From Candidatus Poseidoniaceae archaeon (GTDB taxonomy: Archaea > Thermoplasmatota > Poseidoniia > Poseidoniales > Poseidoniaceae): a stretch of DNA of 37,159 nt. Under the pieces are notes generated by a model, which was not told the origin of the DNA, made no database searches, and saw only the letters and a program-made list of their open reading frames with translations. Below are positions 18,741 through 28,061 of this stretch, piece after piece. The translations under genes and the position numbers were made by a program. Location: the NCBI GenBank assembly GCA_029250345.1, contig JAQXFL010000033.1, forward strand, positions 1-37,159, read 5' to 3'. The first letter of the stretch is position 1. Each line of letters opens with the position of its first letter.

Positions 18741-20549
18741 TCAGCACAACCGTGCTGAATCGATTGAATAATCATGCATTGGAGCTTGGAAGAGGTCGGC
18801 ACAAGTCCGATTCACCAACGGTAGAGTGAGCGTAGCGCCCGCCCAATTGATTGAATATCCGCCAATAGCACCGGGTGAAGGAACGTAATCCAAACCGGTT
18901 TGCGACATTGTGATTTGGATGGATTCGCCCGCAGAAAGGAAAATATCCATTGGCATGAACTCCATGAGTCCGGTCACCGATACAAACGCACCGAGAGCAA
19001 CATCTCCATCGCGGCCACCGTCAGCGAATCTGAAATCCATGACGGCATGGCCGAGGCGCATTCCTGAGTCGTCGCTCATTTCCAAGAAAGCGTGAGCGCC
19101 GTTGGTTGTATGCGTCGTGATTGGAATGTGGAAAGTTGGCATACCTGCAATGTAGACATCCTCGTCAAATGGACCGTATGAAAGTGTAATCGTTTCGGTC
19201 GTTGTCACCATTGAAGCGCCGCTTGGGTTCATGTCCGCAGCACCGATTTCCATGTAGAAGGTATCCTCAGCCGGATAGGTGGTCTCAAATCTCCAGCCAC
19301 CTCGATTGTCTTGCATTTCAACTCCCAAGGTTGGTGCACGGCCCTCGCCCTTGAGGTACCAGTCGAACCAGTAGAGCATCTCATCGGCCCAATCCCAGCG
19401 AAGAGTGTACGGGTAAGCCTCTGCCCCTTCGCCCGATGGAAGTGCTTCATGGCCGGTTTTACGGTCTGGATAATCGTGGGCCCACTGGCCTGCAAGTGTC
19501 TTGGTTTCGATGCCTGCAGCTTCGACCAATTGGTGCGTCGGGAAAGCCATGTGAGGGTCAACGTTCCAGTCTTGCATACCTTGTATGATGTAGATTGAAC
19601 CTTGATAGTTCTCAACGACTCGATCGAGGAAGGAGCGTTCAGTCCAATAGGTATTGCCTGCATAGTCAACCATTCCGCCGGAAAGATATGCGGCAGGTCC
19701 GTTAAGATAACCTTCAAGATATCCTTCACAGAGGTTCTCTGGGTCTTCTGCATCGCCATCGACGCCAAAGGAGCCGTAAACACCGTTGTGCATAATCATA
19801 CCACGGGCCTCCATACTACCGTTGCGCCACATGAGTTCGTGAACACCAATAAGTCCAGACATTGGAACAATGGTGGCCAAATGCGGATTGCCAAACGTTG
19901 CTGCTTGCCAAGGCGTGGAGCCGTCGTATGACTTTCCAATCATTCCGACTTTGCCGTTGGACCATGGCTGCGTTCCGAGCCATGTCACTGCTGCGTCTAT
20001 GCCGCGTTGTTCATCGGTTCCCATGAGGTCCATGCAATGGTTGGATTCACCGGTCCCAAATACAGAAACTTGTGCAACTCCGTATCCGTGAGGCACGTAG
20101 TTCTCGATGAGGAACTTACCAAGTCGGTCGGCTGGAGTGAGAGCGTCGACGTCTCCGTCGTTGTAGTACGGTCCGACTTCAGCAATGACTGGGATTTGAC
20201 ATTCCGCTGAAAGATTTGCAGCAGTCCAGTCGCAGCCATCAATCACAGGCATCCAAAGTCCAAGATGGACTTCAGCGCCGCCGGTCAAGCCGGAGCCTCC
20301 GTCCGCAGCAGTGATGCTTGGAACTGCGACATAGACGGACTGTACCGTATCAATCGGGTATGAGCCGTTTTGAGTCACACGAGAGTAAATGTCTGAATCA
20401 TCGTATTGCATTTGACTGCGATCCCAAGGCTCAGGAAATACATCGTACGACGCTTCTATGCCGCCTTCGTCAATCAATTGTTCGCCGAAACATCCGGACA
20501 AACTGGTTGTCAACATTACGAACAAAATCAGCCACGGGCGGAAGTTCAT
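18741..20549 (-). CDS. S15/CocE-type alpha/beta hydrolase, lipoprotein (paralogue B)
   Basis: This close paralogue of hydrolase A has the same active-site blocks: S207 in [21 protein letters not shown] supplying the Asp, and [10 protein letters not shown] supplying the His, followed by the C-terminal jellyroll domain. The ATG at 20549 gives a 602-residue protein with a lipoprotein signal ending in LSGC (Cys 20). The ORF-track start at 20612 adds 21 residues before the signal. Anchoring therefore differs from paralogue A, which has a membrane helix and no lipobox. Its stop codon directly abuts that of the mutS-like gene (TGA|TCA). Extracellular peptide, ester or amide hydrolysis is inferred from family. 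Confidence 0.86.
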   Translation of the reverse strand: MNFRPWLILFVMLTTSLSGCFGEQLIDEGGIEASYDVFPEPWDRSQMQYDDSDIYSRVTQNGSYPIDTVQSVYVAVPSITAADGGSGLTGGAEVHLGLWMPVIDGCDWTAANLSAECQIPVIAEVGPYYNDGDVDALTPADRLGKFLIENYVPHGYGVAQVSVFGTGESNHCMDLMGTDEQRGIDAAVTWLGTQPWSNGKVGMIGKSYDGSTPWQAATFGNPHLATIVPMSGLIGVHELMWRNGSMEARGMIMHNGVYGSFGVDGDAEDPENLCEGYLEGYLNGPAAYLSGGMVDYAGNTYWTERSFLDRVVENYQGSIYIIQGMQDWNVDPHMAFPTHQLVEAAGIETKTLAGQWAHDYPDRKTGHEALPSGEGAEAYPYTLRWDWADEMLYWFDWYLKGEGRAPTLGVEMQDNRGGWRFETTYPAEDTFYMEIGAADMNPSGASMVTTTETITLSYGPFDEDVYIAGMPTFHIPITTHTTNGAHAFLEMSDDSGMRLGHAVMDFRFADGGRDGDVALGAFVSVTGLMEFMPMDIFLSAGESIQITMSQTGLDYVPSPGAIGGYSINWAGATLTLPLVNRTCADLFQAPMHDYSIDSARLC

Positions 20550-20608
20550 GTTACTACGGGACAGGGTATGTTTCTTGAACACACCGGCTGTTTGAATCGG
20601 CTGGTGAA

Positions 20609-20992
20609 TCACTCGGATTCAGTTTCTTGTGCTGCTTTTTGCGCTTCCATTTCGGCACGGACTTCATCCATGTCCAGTTCTCCAAGTTTGACGACCAAGT
20701 CACGTAGAGCATCCTCTGGGAGAGCTCCTGGCTGCATGAAAACGCCGATGCCATCTTTGAAAGCAACCGTTGTTGGTATTGAGCGTATGTTAAACGATTG
20801 AGAGAGCATTGGCTCGGCTTCGGTGTCGATTTTACCGAAAACAACATCCGGGAATTCTTCGGAAACTCGTTCATAGACCGGACCGTAGGCTTTGCACGGC
20901 CCACACCATTCCGCCCAAAAGTCGAGCAGTACGAGTGAATTGTTGTCGATAATGTCGGAAAAGTTAGGTTCGAGAATCTCTACTGTGGCCAT
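20609..20992 (-). CDS. Thioredoxin
   Basis: This 127-residue thioredoxin-fold protein has the canonical redox motif WCGPC (Cys 30 and Cys 33) and the cis-proline region SIPTTVAF. There is no signal peptide, so it should be a cytoplasmic disulfide reductant. The last ~25 residues are an acidic, alanine- and glutamate-rich tail ([10 protein letters not shown] onward) beyond the usual ~105-residue fold. It is upstream of hydrolase B on the same strand with a 59-base gap and diverges from the amidohydrolase gene. Confidence 0.92.
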   Translation of the reverse strand: MATVEILEPNFSDIIDNNSLVLLDFWAEWCGPCKAYGPVYERVSEEFPDVVFGKIDTEAEPMLSQSFNIRSIPTTVAFKDGIGVFMQPGALPEDALRDLVVKLGELDMDEVRAEMEAQKAAQETESE

Positions 20993-21082
20993 ATTTTCCC
21001 GTCAAAATCGGCGCTACTTCAACATGTTCGTCCCAAACCACCAAAGCGACGAGTTCATGTGCTCACTGCGGAACGCCATTCC

Positions 21083-23782
21083 ATGCGCCTAGCCCAACTG
21101 ACGACATTGCTTGTCCTCGTTTTGTTTCTTGCACCCTTGATTCCTGCCGATGGAAGTTCACTTGAACAAGCCAACGTCGCCAAAGTTGATGCACGAAATT
21201 CCGACATCGTAGTCTCAGAACTTTTCCGAAGCCCGAACCAACTCAAGTCCAATGCCACCAATGCGAACATCTACAATGCCGTTGATTGGAACAACGATGG
21301 CGACTATGGGAAGTATTCGGACCAATTTATCGAATTGTGGAACACCGGTTCATCGCCAGTGAATGTTTCGGATTGGGTACTCAGTTCAACATCTGGTAGC
21401 CCGCCGTGTCAACTCGCTTGGAATACAGTGATTGACCCAGACCAACGAATCGTTGTATTCAGTGCCGATTCGGACATTGTACTGAGTTATTTCGAAGAGG
21501 AAACTGTATCCATTACCGACACCTCGAACACGCTCGCCAACTCAATGACGATACCAAAAGAATTCGGATTCTACGGCAACTCGATCGTGATTGATTCCTC
21601 TGGAAACGCAATTGAAGTTGACCCGTCTCCTGGTTGGGGTCCTGGCGACGCTGATTCGACCGTTGCTCTCAACATCGTCAAATGCTTCAAGGTTTCAGAA
21701 ACAGGTTCCGACGCTTTCATCCTCAAAGGCCGAGTCGTCACCATGGAAAACGAAAACAGCGTTCTAAACCAAGGAAATGTATTGGTTCGAGACGGTAAAA
21801 TCGAAGGCGTATGGTCGTCGAGTGACTCGGTCCCAGTAACCGCTGACCTTACCAATGCAGTCATCATCGAAACCAACGGAACAATCTATCCAGGACTTAT
21901 TGACTTGCACAATCACGTTCACTACAATCACATCCCATTGTGGGACTTCAATGTCCACTTGAGCGAAAGTCAACGCTCTGACGAAGGAGGATACACCAAC
22001 CGATACCAATGGGGCAACAACTACGATTACGGCCCGAGTATCACATGGATGAAAAACAACATTCAACAAAACAGCCGCTGGGGAATGGCAAGTGAACAAA
22101 TGAAGTATGCAGAAGTTCAAGCCGTTGCAGGTGGAGTGACTGCAATACAAGGCTCGCCAGGCTCAGGCACTTCCGCATGGGACAGCATGTTGGCTCGCAA
22201 CGTCGAATTGTACAACTTCGGACAAGATGGAATCTCTACCTGCGCTGTGTGCGGGGCTGCTGATGACGACTACACTGGAAGCCATCTGATTTCTCAAAAT
22301 CAATCAGGCTCATTGAACGCATGGTTCGTGCATTTGGCGGAAGGAGTGGACAGCAGCAGTAAGTCCGAATTTGACGCTCTATGGGACAAGGGACTCATCA
22401 TGGATGAAACCGTTGTCATTCACGGAACAGCACTTGACCGCCCTCAATTCGATAAGATGGCAACCGTCGGAGCAGATTTGGTCTGGTCACCAATCTCAAA
22501 CCTCCTCCTTTACGGAAACACGACCAATGTCCGGGCTGCAGATGCTGCAGGCGTCACCATCTCTCTCGCACCAGACTGGGGTCCAAGCGGTTCGAAGAAC
22601 AACTTGCATGAACTCAAAGTGGCTGACCTGTGGAATCAAGACGTCATGGATTCGTATTTCACAAACTATGAACTAGCTGAAATGGTCACCAGCAATCCCG
22701 CTAAAGCAGCAAATTGGGATCCATTTGTTGGACAACTCAAGGCAGGAATGTATGCAGACATCGTCGTGATGGACACCTTCCACGATGACCCTTACCGTAA
22801 CTTAATCGAAGCGATTGATGCAGATGTCCGACTTACTGTCGTTCAAGGAAAGGCTGTCTTCGGAGATACGGACATCATGACTGCCATAAACCAAGATGAT
22901 TGGGAGCCAATCACTGGTGGAGGCGTCTCAAAGGCTGTCGATGTAACATCGATGTCTGAGGTCGACGGCTCTCAAACTTGGGAAAGCATCGAATCAGGAA
23001 TGGCTATGGCAATGCGAAACGAAGTTTCTGACATTCGCCAACACTGGTCTGCCCCTGACAACATCGCTTGGGAAACCGATGCCGATGTTCAAGCATACCT
23101 CGACACGGAGTTCGACGGAAAGAACGCAGCAAACACAGGAGTCTCTCAGTTGAAAAGCATGACCGTTGATCCAATTTTCACCACTGGAGATGAACGTTAC
23201 TTCGACGTCATCAACCGCTCGACATGGGCCAACACCCACGTCGACCTGTCCAAACTCTATGCCTACTACGACATCTCCATGGATGCAGATGGAGACCGTG
23301 ACGGCGTCAATGTCGACCTGTCAACCGACCCAGCGAACGCTGGCAACACAGGTGGCAACAGTGGAAACAACGGCGATGCGACCGATGGCACGGACAATAC
23401 CGGCGGCAACACAGATACAACCGACGGAACAGACACGACGGATGGCACGGACGCAACCGACGGAACAGATACGACGGGTGGCACAGACACAACCGACACT
23501 TCAGGAGATTCCGACGCAGACTCAACATCTGGAGATTCAGATGAAAGCAATGCAAAGTACTTGCTTGTTGGAGTTCTAGCCGTGATTGTTGCAGGTTTAT
23601 TTTTCCTCAGTCGAAACGGTGGCGATGAACTGAACTTGAGTCAAGAGGCTCACATCGAAAAGATGTGGGACGATGATGCACTCGATGCCGCTGTGAATAC
23701 AGAAAAGGAATCGACAGGGTTTGTACCAGCCCCGCCTCCGATGGAATTCAAGTCGAGTTCGACGGCGAACGAAGAAGAGTGA
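21083..23782 (+). CDS. Exported amidohydrolase fused to a lamin-tail-like domain, membrane-anchored
   Basis: The ATG at 21083 gives 899 residues and a clean signal peptide (LTTLLVLVLFLAPLIPADG); the GTG at 21059 adds eight unlikely residues. Residues ~40-180 resemble a lamin-tail domain (IVVSELFRSPN, then QFIELWNTGSSPVNVSDWVL). From ~220 an amidohydrolase-superfamily domain follows: GRVVTMENENSVL, the DLHNHVH metal motif near residue 275, a later VVIHGTALD histidine and the Asp-containing SLAPDWGPSG. After the enzyme come a Thr/Asp/Gly linker of near-identical DGTDTT units, a transmembrane helix (LLVGVLAVIVAGLFFL) and a ~60-residue cytoplasmic tail with PAPPP. It probably hydrolyses amide or cyclic C-N bonds of extracellular substrates; imidazolonepropionase/prolidase-like relatives are the nearest by pattern. 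The substrate is unknown. Confidence 0.82.
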   Translation: MRLAQLTTLLVLVLFLAPLIPADGSSLEQANVAKVDARNSDIVVSELFRSPNQLKSNATNANIYNAVDWNNDGDYGKYSDQFIELWNTGSSPVNVSDWVLSSTSGSPPCQLAWNTVIDPDQRIVVFSADSDIVLSYFEEETVSITDTSNTLANSMTIPKEFGFYGNSIVIDSSGNAIEVDPSPGWGPGDADSTVALNIVKCFKVSETGSDAFILKGRVVTMENENSVLNQGNVLVRDGKIEGVWSSSDSVPVTADLTNAVIIETNGTIYPGLIDLHNHVHYNHIPLWDFNVHLSESQRSDEGGYTNRYQWGNNYDYGPSITWMKNNIQQNSRWGMASEQMKYAEVQAVAGGVTAIQGSPGSGTSAWDSMLARNVELYNFGQDGISTCAVCGAADDDYTGSHLISQNQSGSLNAWFVHLAEGVDSSSKSEFDALWDKGLIMDETVVIHGTALDRPQFDKMATVGADLVWSPISNLLLYGNTTNVRAADAAGVTISLAPDWGPSGSKNNLHELKVADLWNQDVMDSYFTNYELAEMVTSNPAKAANWDPFVGQLKAGMYADIVVMDTFHDDPYRNLIEAIDADVRLTVVQGKAVFGDTDIMTAINQDDWEPITGGGVSKAVDVTSMSEVDGSQTWESIESGMAMAMRNEVSDIRQHWSAPDNIAWETDADVQAYLDTEFDGKNAANTGVSQLKSMTVDPIFTTGDERYFDVINRSTWANTHVDLSKLYAYYDISMDADGDRDGVNVDLSTDPANAGNTGGNSGNNGDATDGTDNTGGNTDTTDGTDTTDGTDATDGTDTTGGTDTTDTSGDSDADSTSGDSDESNAKYLLVGVLAVIVAGLFFLSRNGGDELNLSQEAHIEKMWDDDALDAAVNTEKESTGFVPAPPPMEFKSSSTANEEE
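23376..23508 (+). repeat. Degenerate in-frame tandem repeat coding a DGTDTT linker
   Basis: The DNA repeats variants of a GACGGAACAGACACGAC unit, with an alternating GATGGCACGGACGC form, encoding a Thr/Asp/Gly linker between the amidohydrolase domain and the membrane helix. All changes keep the frame. Arrays like this expand and contract by slippage or recombination, so copy number probably varies between strains. Confidence 0.7.
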
Positions 23783-23784
23783 GT

Positions 23785-25275
23785 TCACTCAAGCTTCCAT
23801 GACGGTCCTTCAGGTGTGTCGACGACAACGACTCCCATCGAGTTGAGTTGGTCTCGTATCTCATCGGCCTTGCCCCAATCTTTGGATGAACGCGCTTCAC
23901 TTCTGGCAACAAGTAACTGTTCGACCTGTTCTGCAACCTCTGCTCGACGTGGGTCTTCCACTGGTTCAGCCAGTGCCATCTCACGGCTTGGAAGCACTCC
24001 TAAAACTGAACCTGCTGTTTCTTCAAGCCAATCGACGGCATAGTGAGCAAAAGCGTGTTGATCCGCCTCATCGAGGCCGCTGTCCATGATTTTCGCCATT
24101 TGACGGACGGCGCCAAGCACCTTTCCTATGGCGTCACGGCTGTTGAAATCATCGTCCATAGCCTGTGCAAACCCCTCGCCCATTTTTTCAAGCAGGCCGA
24201 GAGAACGGGAGAAAGGCTGTTGGCTTGTGATATCAGCGTGAGGAAGGTCAACTGGGTTTGGAGAACTTGAAGCTACTTTCAAGACTCGTACATAGGTCTC
24301 AAGCAATCGATTGTAGTTCCTTTCAGCATCTTTCAGCAAGGTTTCGTTCATGTCAATGGGTGAACGGTAGTGGGCATTGATGAGCGAGAAGCGAAGCACC
24401 ATGGCATCGACTTTCTCAAGGATGTCTCGAATGGTCCAAAAATTACCCAATGATTTGCTCATTTTCTCGCCATCGATGTTAACAAATCCGTTGTGTAGCC
24501 AATGATGGACCACTGGACTGCATCCAGTATGGCATTCACCTTGGAAGATTTCTGCTTCATGATGCGGGAACCGTAAATCATGCCCGCCGCCGTGAATGTC
24601 AAATTGTGCACCAAAATAGTCCATCGACATTGCCGTACATTCGATGTGCCATCCGGGCCGACCTGGGCCCCAAGGAGAGTCCCATGTAGGCTCGTCTGGT
24701 TTCGCTGATTTCCACAAGGCGAAATCTTTGTGATCTTTCTTGGCTGAACCGGTTGCTCCTACTCTGCCGCCTGCACCAGAGCGGACTGCCTCGATGTTTT
24801 GACCGGTAAGCATACCGTATTTCTCTGGTGCTGAATCGATGTGAAAGTAGACACCCTCGTCGGTTTGGTAAGCATGGTCTTTGTCGATGAGGTCTTGCGT
24901 AATTCGAATCATATCATCGACATAATCGGTACAACGAGGGTAATCGTCAGCTCGTAGAATGTTCAATGCGTCCATGTCTTCGTAGTATGTGGCAATGTTT
25001 TGGTCAACCAACGCTTTCCAATCGCCCCCAGTTTCATTTGCTCTTTGAATGATTTTGTCGTCAATGTCGGTGAAATTTTGGACATAATGAACATCATATC
25101 CAGACTTTTCAAGCCACCTGTGAATCAAATCAAAGGCGAGATAACAACGAGCGTGTCCCAAATGACATCGGTCGTAGACGGTTACGCCACAGACGTACAT
25201 CGAGACTTTTCCAGGCTCCATGGTTGAGAAATCGACTTTGTCTCTCCTCCGAGTGTCGTACAGGCGAATTGGCAT
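23785..25275 (-). CDS. cysS: Cysteinyl-tRNA synthetase
   Basis: The 496-residue class I synthetase charges tRNA-Cys. The HIGH motif is HLGH at residues 38-41 after MYVCGVTVYD, where the Cys is one of the zinc ligands; further ligands are expected in the IECTAMS and HGGGHDLRFPHH segments. The KMSKS loop is GEKMSKSLGNF near residue 268. Length and the C-terminal helical anticodon domain are typical. It lies 2 bases from the convergent amidohydrolase stop. Its presence suggests direct Cys-tRNA formation rather than the SepRS/SepCysS route of methanogens. Confidence 0.96.
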   Translation of the reverse strand: MPIRLYDTRRRDKVDFSTMEPGKVSMYVCGVTVYDRCHLGHARCYLAFDLIHRWLEKSGYDVHYVQNFTDIDDKIIQRANETGGDWKALVDQNIATYYEDMDALNILRADDYPRCTDYVDDMIRITQDLIDKDHAYQTDEGVYFHIDSAPEKYGMLTGQNIEAVRSGAGGRVGATGSAKKDHKDFALWKSAKPDEPTWDSPWGPGRPGWHIECTAMSMDYFGAQFDIHGGGHDLRFPHHEAEIFQGECHTGCSPVVHHWLHNGFVNIDGEKMSKSLGNFWTIRDILEKVDAMVLRFSLINAHYRSPIDMNETLLKDAERNYNRLLETYVRVLKVASSSPNPVDLPHADITSQQPFSRSLGLLEKMGEGFAQAMDDDFNSRDAIGKVLGAVRQMAKIMDSGLDEADQHAFAHYAVDWLEETAGSVLGVLPSREMALAEPVEDPRRAEVAEQVEQLLVARSEARSSKDWGKADEIRDQLNSMGVVVVDTPEGPSWKLE

Positions 25276-25341
25276 GGGATTCAGCCAACGGTGTGGACAG
25301 CCTCACTTCAAAGTTAAGTCCAAATCTCATGTCGGGAGGGT

Positions 25342-26373
25342 ATGGCAGAGGTCAAGCCCGGGTCTTCAAAGAGCATTTTCGTCACCGGCGTGAACGGTCA
25401 CGTAGGAAATCACATTGTTCGAGATTTACTTGAGCACGGCTACAACGTCATCGGTTCAGTTCGTGATTTGAATGACCCGTCTAAGGTCGACCATGTTCGT
25501 CAACATGCATTGGATTTGAACTGTGAAGACCGACTGAAGTTGGTTGAGGCAGATGTACTGGATGCTGACGGATGGAGCGAGGCAATATTGGGTTGTGACG
25601 CACTGTTCCACACCGCTACGGTCTACTCAAATTCGGATAAGGCGGAGATCATCATTGACACCGCTGTCAAAGGAACGACCCACCTGCTCAGTGCCGCCCA
25701 CGAAGCAAAAATTCCTCGCGTCATCTATACCTCGAGTGTTGCTGCAATTGGGAGTACGCCAAAAGGACGTGAAAAAACCGAGGACGATTGGCAAACCGGC
25801 AGCTATTCCCCTTACACCGTTGCGAAGACAGAATCTGAAAAGCGAGCATGGGAACTAGCAAAGCAGTTTGGAATCGATTTACGAGTCATCAACCCCGGGG
25901 GCGTTTTGGGTGGTGGATTTGTCAAACCTACGCCAAGCATTGATTACTTCCCCGATGCCATAGCAGGTAAGTTCCCAGTCGTTCCCAAAATACCAATTCC
26001 TATTGTACATGTGCGAGATGTGGCAAAAGCCCACCGCCTCGCTTATGAAATCGATGAAGCAGAAGGGCGATTCATCGTAGCACCACACAAAAACAAAACC
26101 ATTGCCGAAGTTTGCAAGGCGATAAAAAATCAATTCCCACACACCAAGGCATCTCGTCGAGCAATTCCCCGTTCACTGATGTTCATCGTCGTGTTTCAGG
26201 ATTGGCTGATGGGCCTGTTTGGAGCACAACGCCGCATGACCCGTAAGGCAGTGAAAGGCTATTTCGAAGGCGATGCTGATTTCTCGTCAAAGAAGGCCTC
26301 GGATGTTCTCGGAATCGAGTGGGAATCATTTGAAACCTGTATTCAAGACACTGTGGAGGAATTCTTACAGTGA
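25342..26373 (+). CDS. Extended SDR, NAD(P)-dependent epimerase/dehydratase-like
   Basis: This 343-residue protein has the extended-SDR Rossmann motif TGVNGHVG (residues 15-22), a TSSVAAIG segment carrying the active-site Ser, and Tyr158/Lys162 in SPYTVAKTE. The spacing and the RVINPGGVLGGG block resemble dihydroflavonol-4-reductase-like or 3-beta-hydroxysteroid-like SDRs, which often reduce or epimerise nucleotide sugars or lipids. A purine-rich GGGAGGG lies only 1 base before the ATG, too close for an ordinary Shine-Dalgarno site, and no better start is seen. The stop overlaps the start of the next gene as GTGA, so the two products are probably made together. The substrate is not identifiable. 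Confidence 0.82.
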   Translation: MAEVKPGSSKSIFVTGVNGHVGNHIVRDLLEHGYNVIGSVRDLNDPSKVDHVRQHALDLNCEDRLKLVEADVLDADGWSEAILGCDALFHTATVYSNSDKAEIIIDTAVKGTTHLLSAAHEAKIPRVIYTSSVAAIGSTPKGREKTEDDWQTGSYSPYTVAKTESEKRAWELAKQFGIDLRVINPGGVLGGGFVKPTPSIDYFPDAIAGKFPVVPKIPIPIVHVRDVAKAHRLAYEIDEAEGRFIVAPHKNKTIAEVCKAIKNQFPHTKASRRAIPRSLMFIVVFQDWLMGLFGAQRRMTRKAVKGYFEGDADFSSKKASDVLGIEWESFETCIQDTVEEFLQ

Positions 26374-27071
26374 GTTTGAGTACGGGTAACGGGATTCAAA
26401 TTGCAGGAATCGAAGTGTCCGATTCAATGCTCATTCGTCTTGGATGGCTTCTCCCATTGGCGACGGTCGTTACTTCAATGTCGATTCACGCCTTCAGCGG
26501 TAATGCGAGAGCAATCCCCTTCTTTGTTTCAGAATCGGATTATCCCGGACCTGAGCGAATAGTGTTCACCACGGGTTTGGCAATCACGGGCGTAGTCATA
26601 TGTTTTCTCGCATACCGATTTAGTCTCATGGTTGAAGAGCAAGACTCCAAATGGAATCGAGTATCACTTTTTTCTGGGATATTATCAGGTCTATCGCTGT
26701 CTGTTCTCGCTTTTGCAAACATGTACGATGCACTCCTGCTCCACAGTATCACGACAATTCTCGTGTTTGTTGGCGGGTTCATTTGGGGAGCATCAATGAA
26801 TCAAATACATTCGAACGTTGTATCCCAAACCCCAAAACTACGCAAAGCCGGATTGTGGATGTCGGGTCTAGGTATTCTCATCATGAATCTCTCGCTGGGA
26901 GTCTATATCTTCTGGAAAAGAGAGAGTTTGGGCCTTCAAGACCCCCAATTTGATATTCTGAATCAAATTCAACCTGCCATCAACATTGCAGCACCTGCCG
27001 AATACCTCCTCATCGTAGGCTTGATGATGACACTCGCTTCGATCGGTAGAGATTTACAAAGCAATGAATGA
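26370..27071 (+). CDS. Frag1/DRAM/Sfk1-like multi-pass membrane protein
   Basis: This 233-residue protein has about six hydrophobic segments and starts with GTG overlapping the SDR stop by four bases. The extracytoplasmic loop after the first helix reads PFFVSESDYPGPERIVFTTG, which matches the conserved 'ISD-x-G-x(2)-PER-x-IF' signature of Frag1/DRAM/Sfk1 proteins, and the last helix follows an AAPAEYLLIVG segment corresponding to the conserved EW region. Eukaryotic members act in GPI-lipid remodelling or autophagy; no function is established in archaea. Coupling to an SDR suggests a lipid or polyprenol modification role, but that is inference. Confidence 0.68.
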   Translation: MSLSTGNGIQIAGIEVSDSMLIRLGWLLPLATVVTSMSIHAFSGNARAIPFFVSESDYPGPERIVFTTGLAITGVVICFLAYRFSLMVEEQDSKWNRVSLFSGILSGLSLSVLAFANMYDALLLHSITTILVFVGGFIWGASMNQIHSNVVSQTPKLRKAGLWMSGLGILIMNLSLGVYIFWKRESLGLQDPQFDILNQIQPAINIAAPAEYLLIVGLMMTLASIGRDLQSNE

Positions 27072-27088
27072 ACAATGAAAATGAGCGT

Positions 27089-28042
27089 TCAATTCTCTCG
27101 CAAAGCCAATATTTTGCGGTCGAGTGATGAAATCGCCACGTCTGCTGGTTCAGTCCCATGCCGACATGTACCTTGCCACACTTCAACAAAAATGTCCCGG
27201 TGGGAAAGCGTATGTTCTACAACACCGATGAAATCCATTCCGGAGACATCGAGATTCTCGTCCATCGGCGGCCCCCACATTCCAGCAAGAATTCCCTCGT
27301 TGCCTCGTTGAATCAACTCTGGCAAGCCATTGGCATCAAAACGAAGGGCGCATTTGAGGTCAAGCCGTTTTCGTTTGACTTTCTTTGGTTGTGGGTAGAG
27401 AAGTGGTTCGTCAATACCGGTGCATGATGAGGAAACTGGGCATTGCTCACACTGCGGTCGTTTCGGCGTACAAACGGTCGCACCGAGTTCCATTAAGGCT
27501 TGATTCCAATCCCCTGCATCGTCCTTGTAGAGAACGGTATTCGCCCAGACTTCAACTTCTTTCATGGTAGGCTCAACATGTTTCGACTGGCGAGCCATCA
27601 CTCGCCGAATGTTACCGTCAACGCATGCGACAGACTCTCCATGAGCAATACTGGCAACTGCTGCGGCCGTATATGGGCCAACGCCAGGCAATGTCAGTAA
27701 TTCAGCCGCAGTCTTGGGTAGGCTGCCGCCAAATCCCCCATCCACTACAGGTAGACATACCCGCACTGAAAGAGCGTGCAGTCGGCGTGCTCGACTGTAA
27801 TAACCTGCTCCTTGCCAAAGGTGGAGCACTGCATCGACATCGGCATCCGCCATGGACTGAGGAGTTGGAAATCGTCCGACAAGTTTCTCCCAGTAGTGTA
27901 TGCCTCGGCTCACTTGAGTTTGCTGGAGAAGAATTTCCGAGAGGAGAATCTTCCATGAATCGTTGGTGTGCCTCCAAGGCAGGTCCCTTTTCGATTCAGC
28001 ATACCAAGCAAGAAGAGCGCTCTGTGACAGGCGTTCACTCAC
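27089..28042 (-). CDS. mutY: A/G-specific adenine DNA glycosylase
   Basis: MutY removes adenine mispaired with 8-oxoguanine. The 317-residue protein shows the helix-hairpin-helix LPGVGPYTAAAV (from residue 118), the catalytic Glu36 in SEILLQQTQV, Asp142 in VDGNIRRVMAR and the [4Fe-4S] ligands C191, C198, C201 and C207 spaced C-x6-C-x2-C-x5-C. The C-terminal ~100 residues resemble the NUDIX-like 8-oxoguanine recognition domain. It lies 19 bases downstream of the FeS oxidoreductase on the same strand and may be cotranscribed. An oxidative-damage glycosylase fits an aerobic organism. Confidence 0.93.
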   Translation of the reverse strand: MSERLSQSALLAWYAESKRDLPWRHTNDSWKILLSEILLQQTQVSRGIHYWEKLVGRFPTPQSMADADVDAVLHLWQGAGYYSRARRLHALSVRVCLPVVDGGFGGSLPKTAAELLTLPGVGPYTAAAVASIAHGESVACVDGNIRRVMARQSKHVEPTMKEVEVWANTVLYKDDAGDWNQALMELGATVCTPKRPQCEQCPVSSSCTGIDEPLLYPQPKKVKRKRLDLKCALRFDANGLPELIQRGNEGILAGMWGPPMDENLDVSGMDFIGVVEHTLSHRDIFVEVWQGTCRHGTEPADVAISSLDRKILALREN

Positions 28043-28061
28043 TGTGCCACCTCAATGGTGC

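Noticed and set aside
23266-23550. Minus-strand ORF coding a Val/Pro/Ser repeat protein
   Set aside because: It is the antisense reading of the DGTDTT linker repeat in the amidohydrolase gene; low complexity explains its length.
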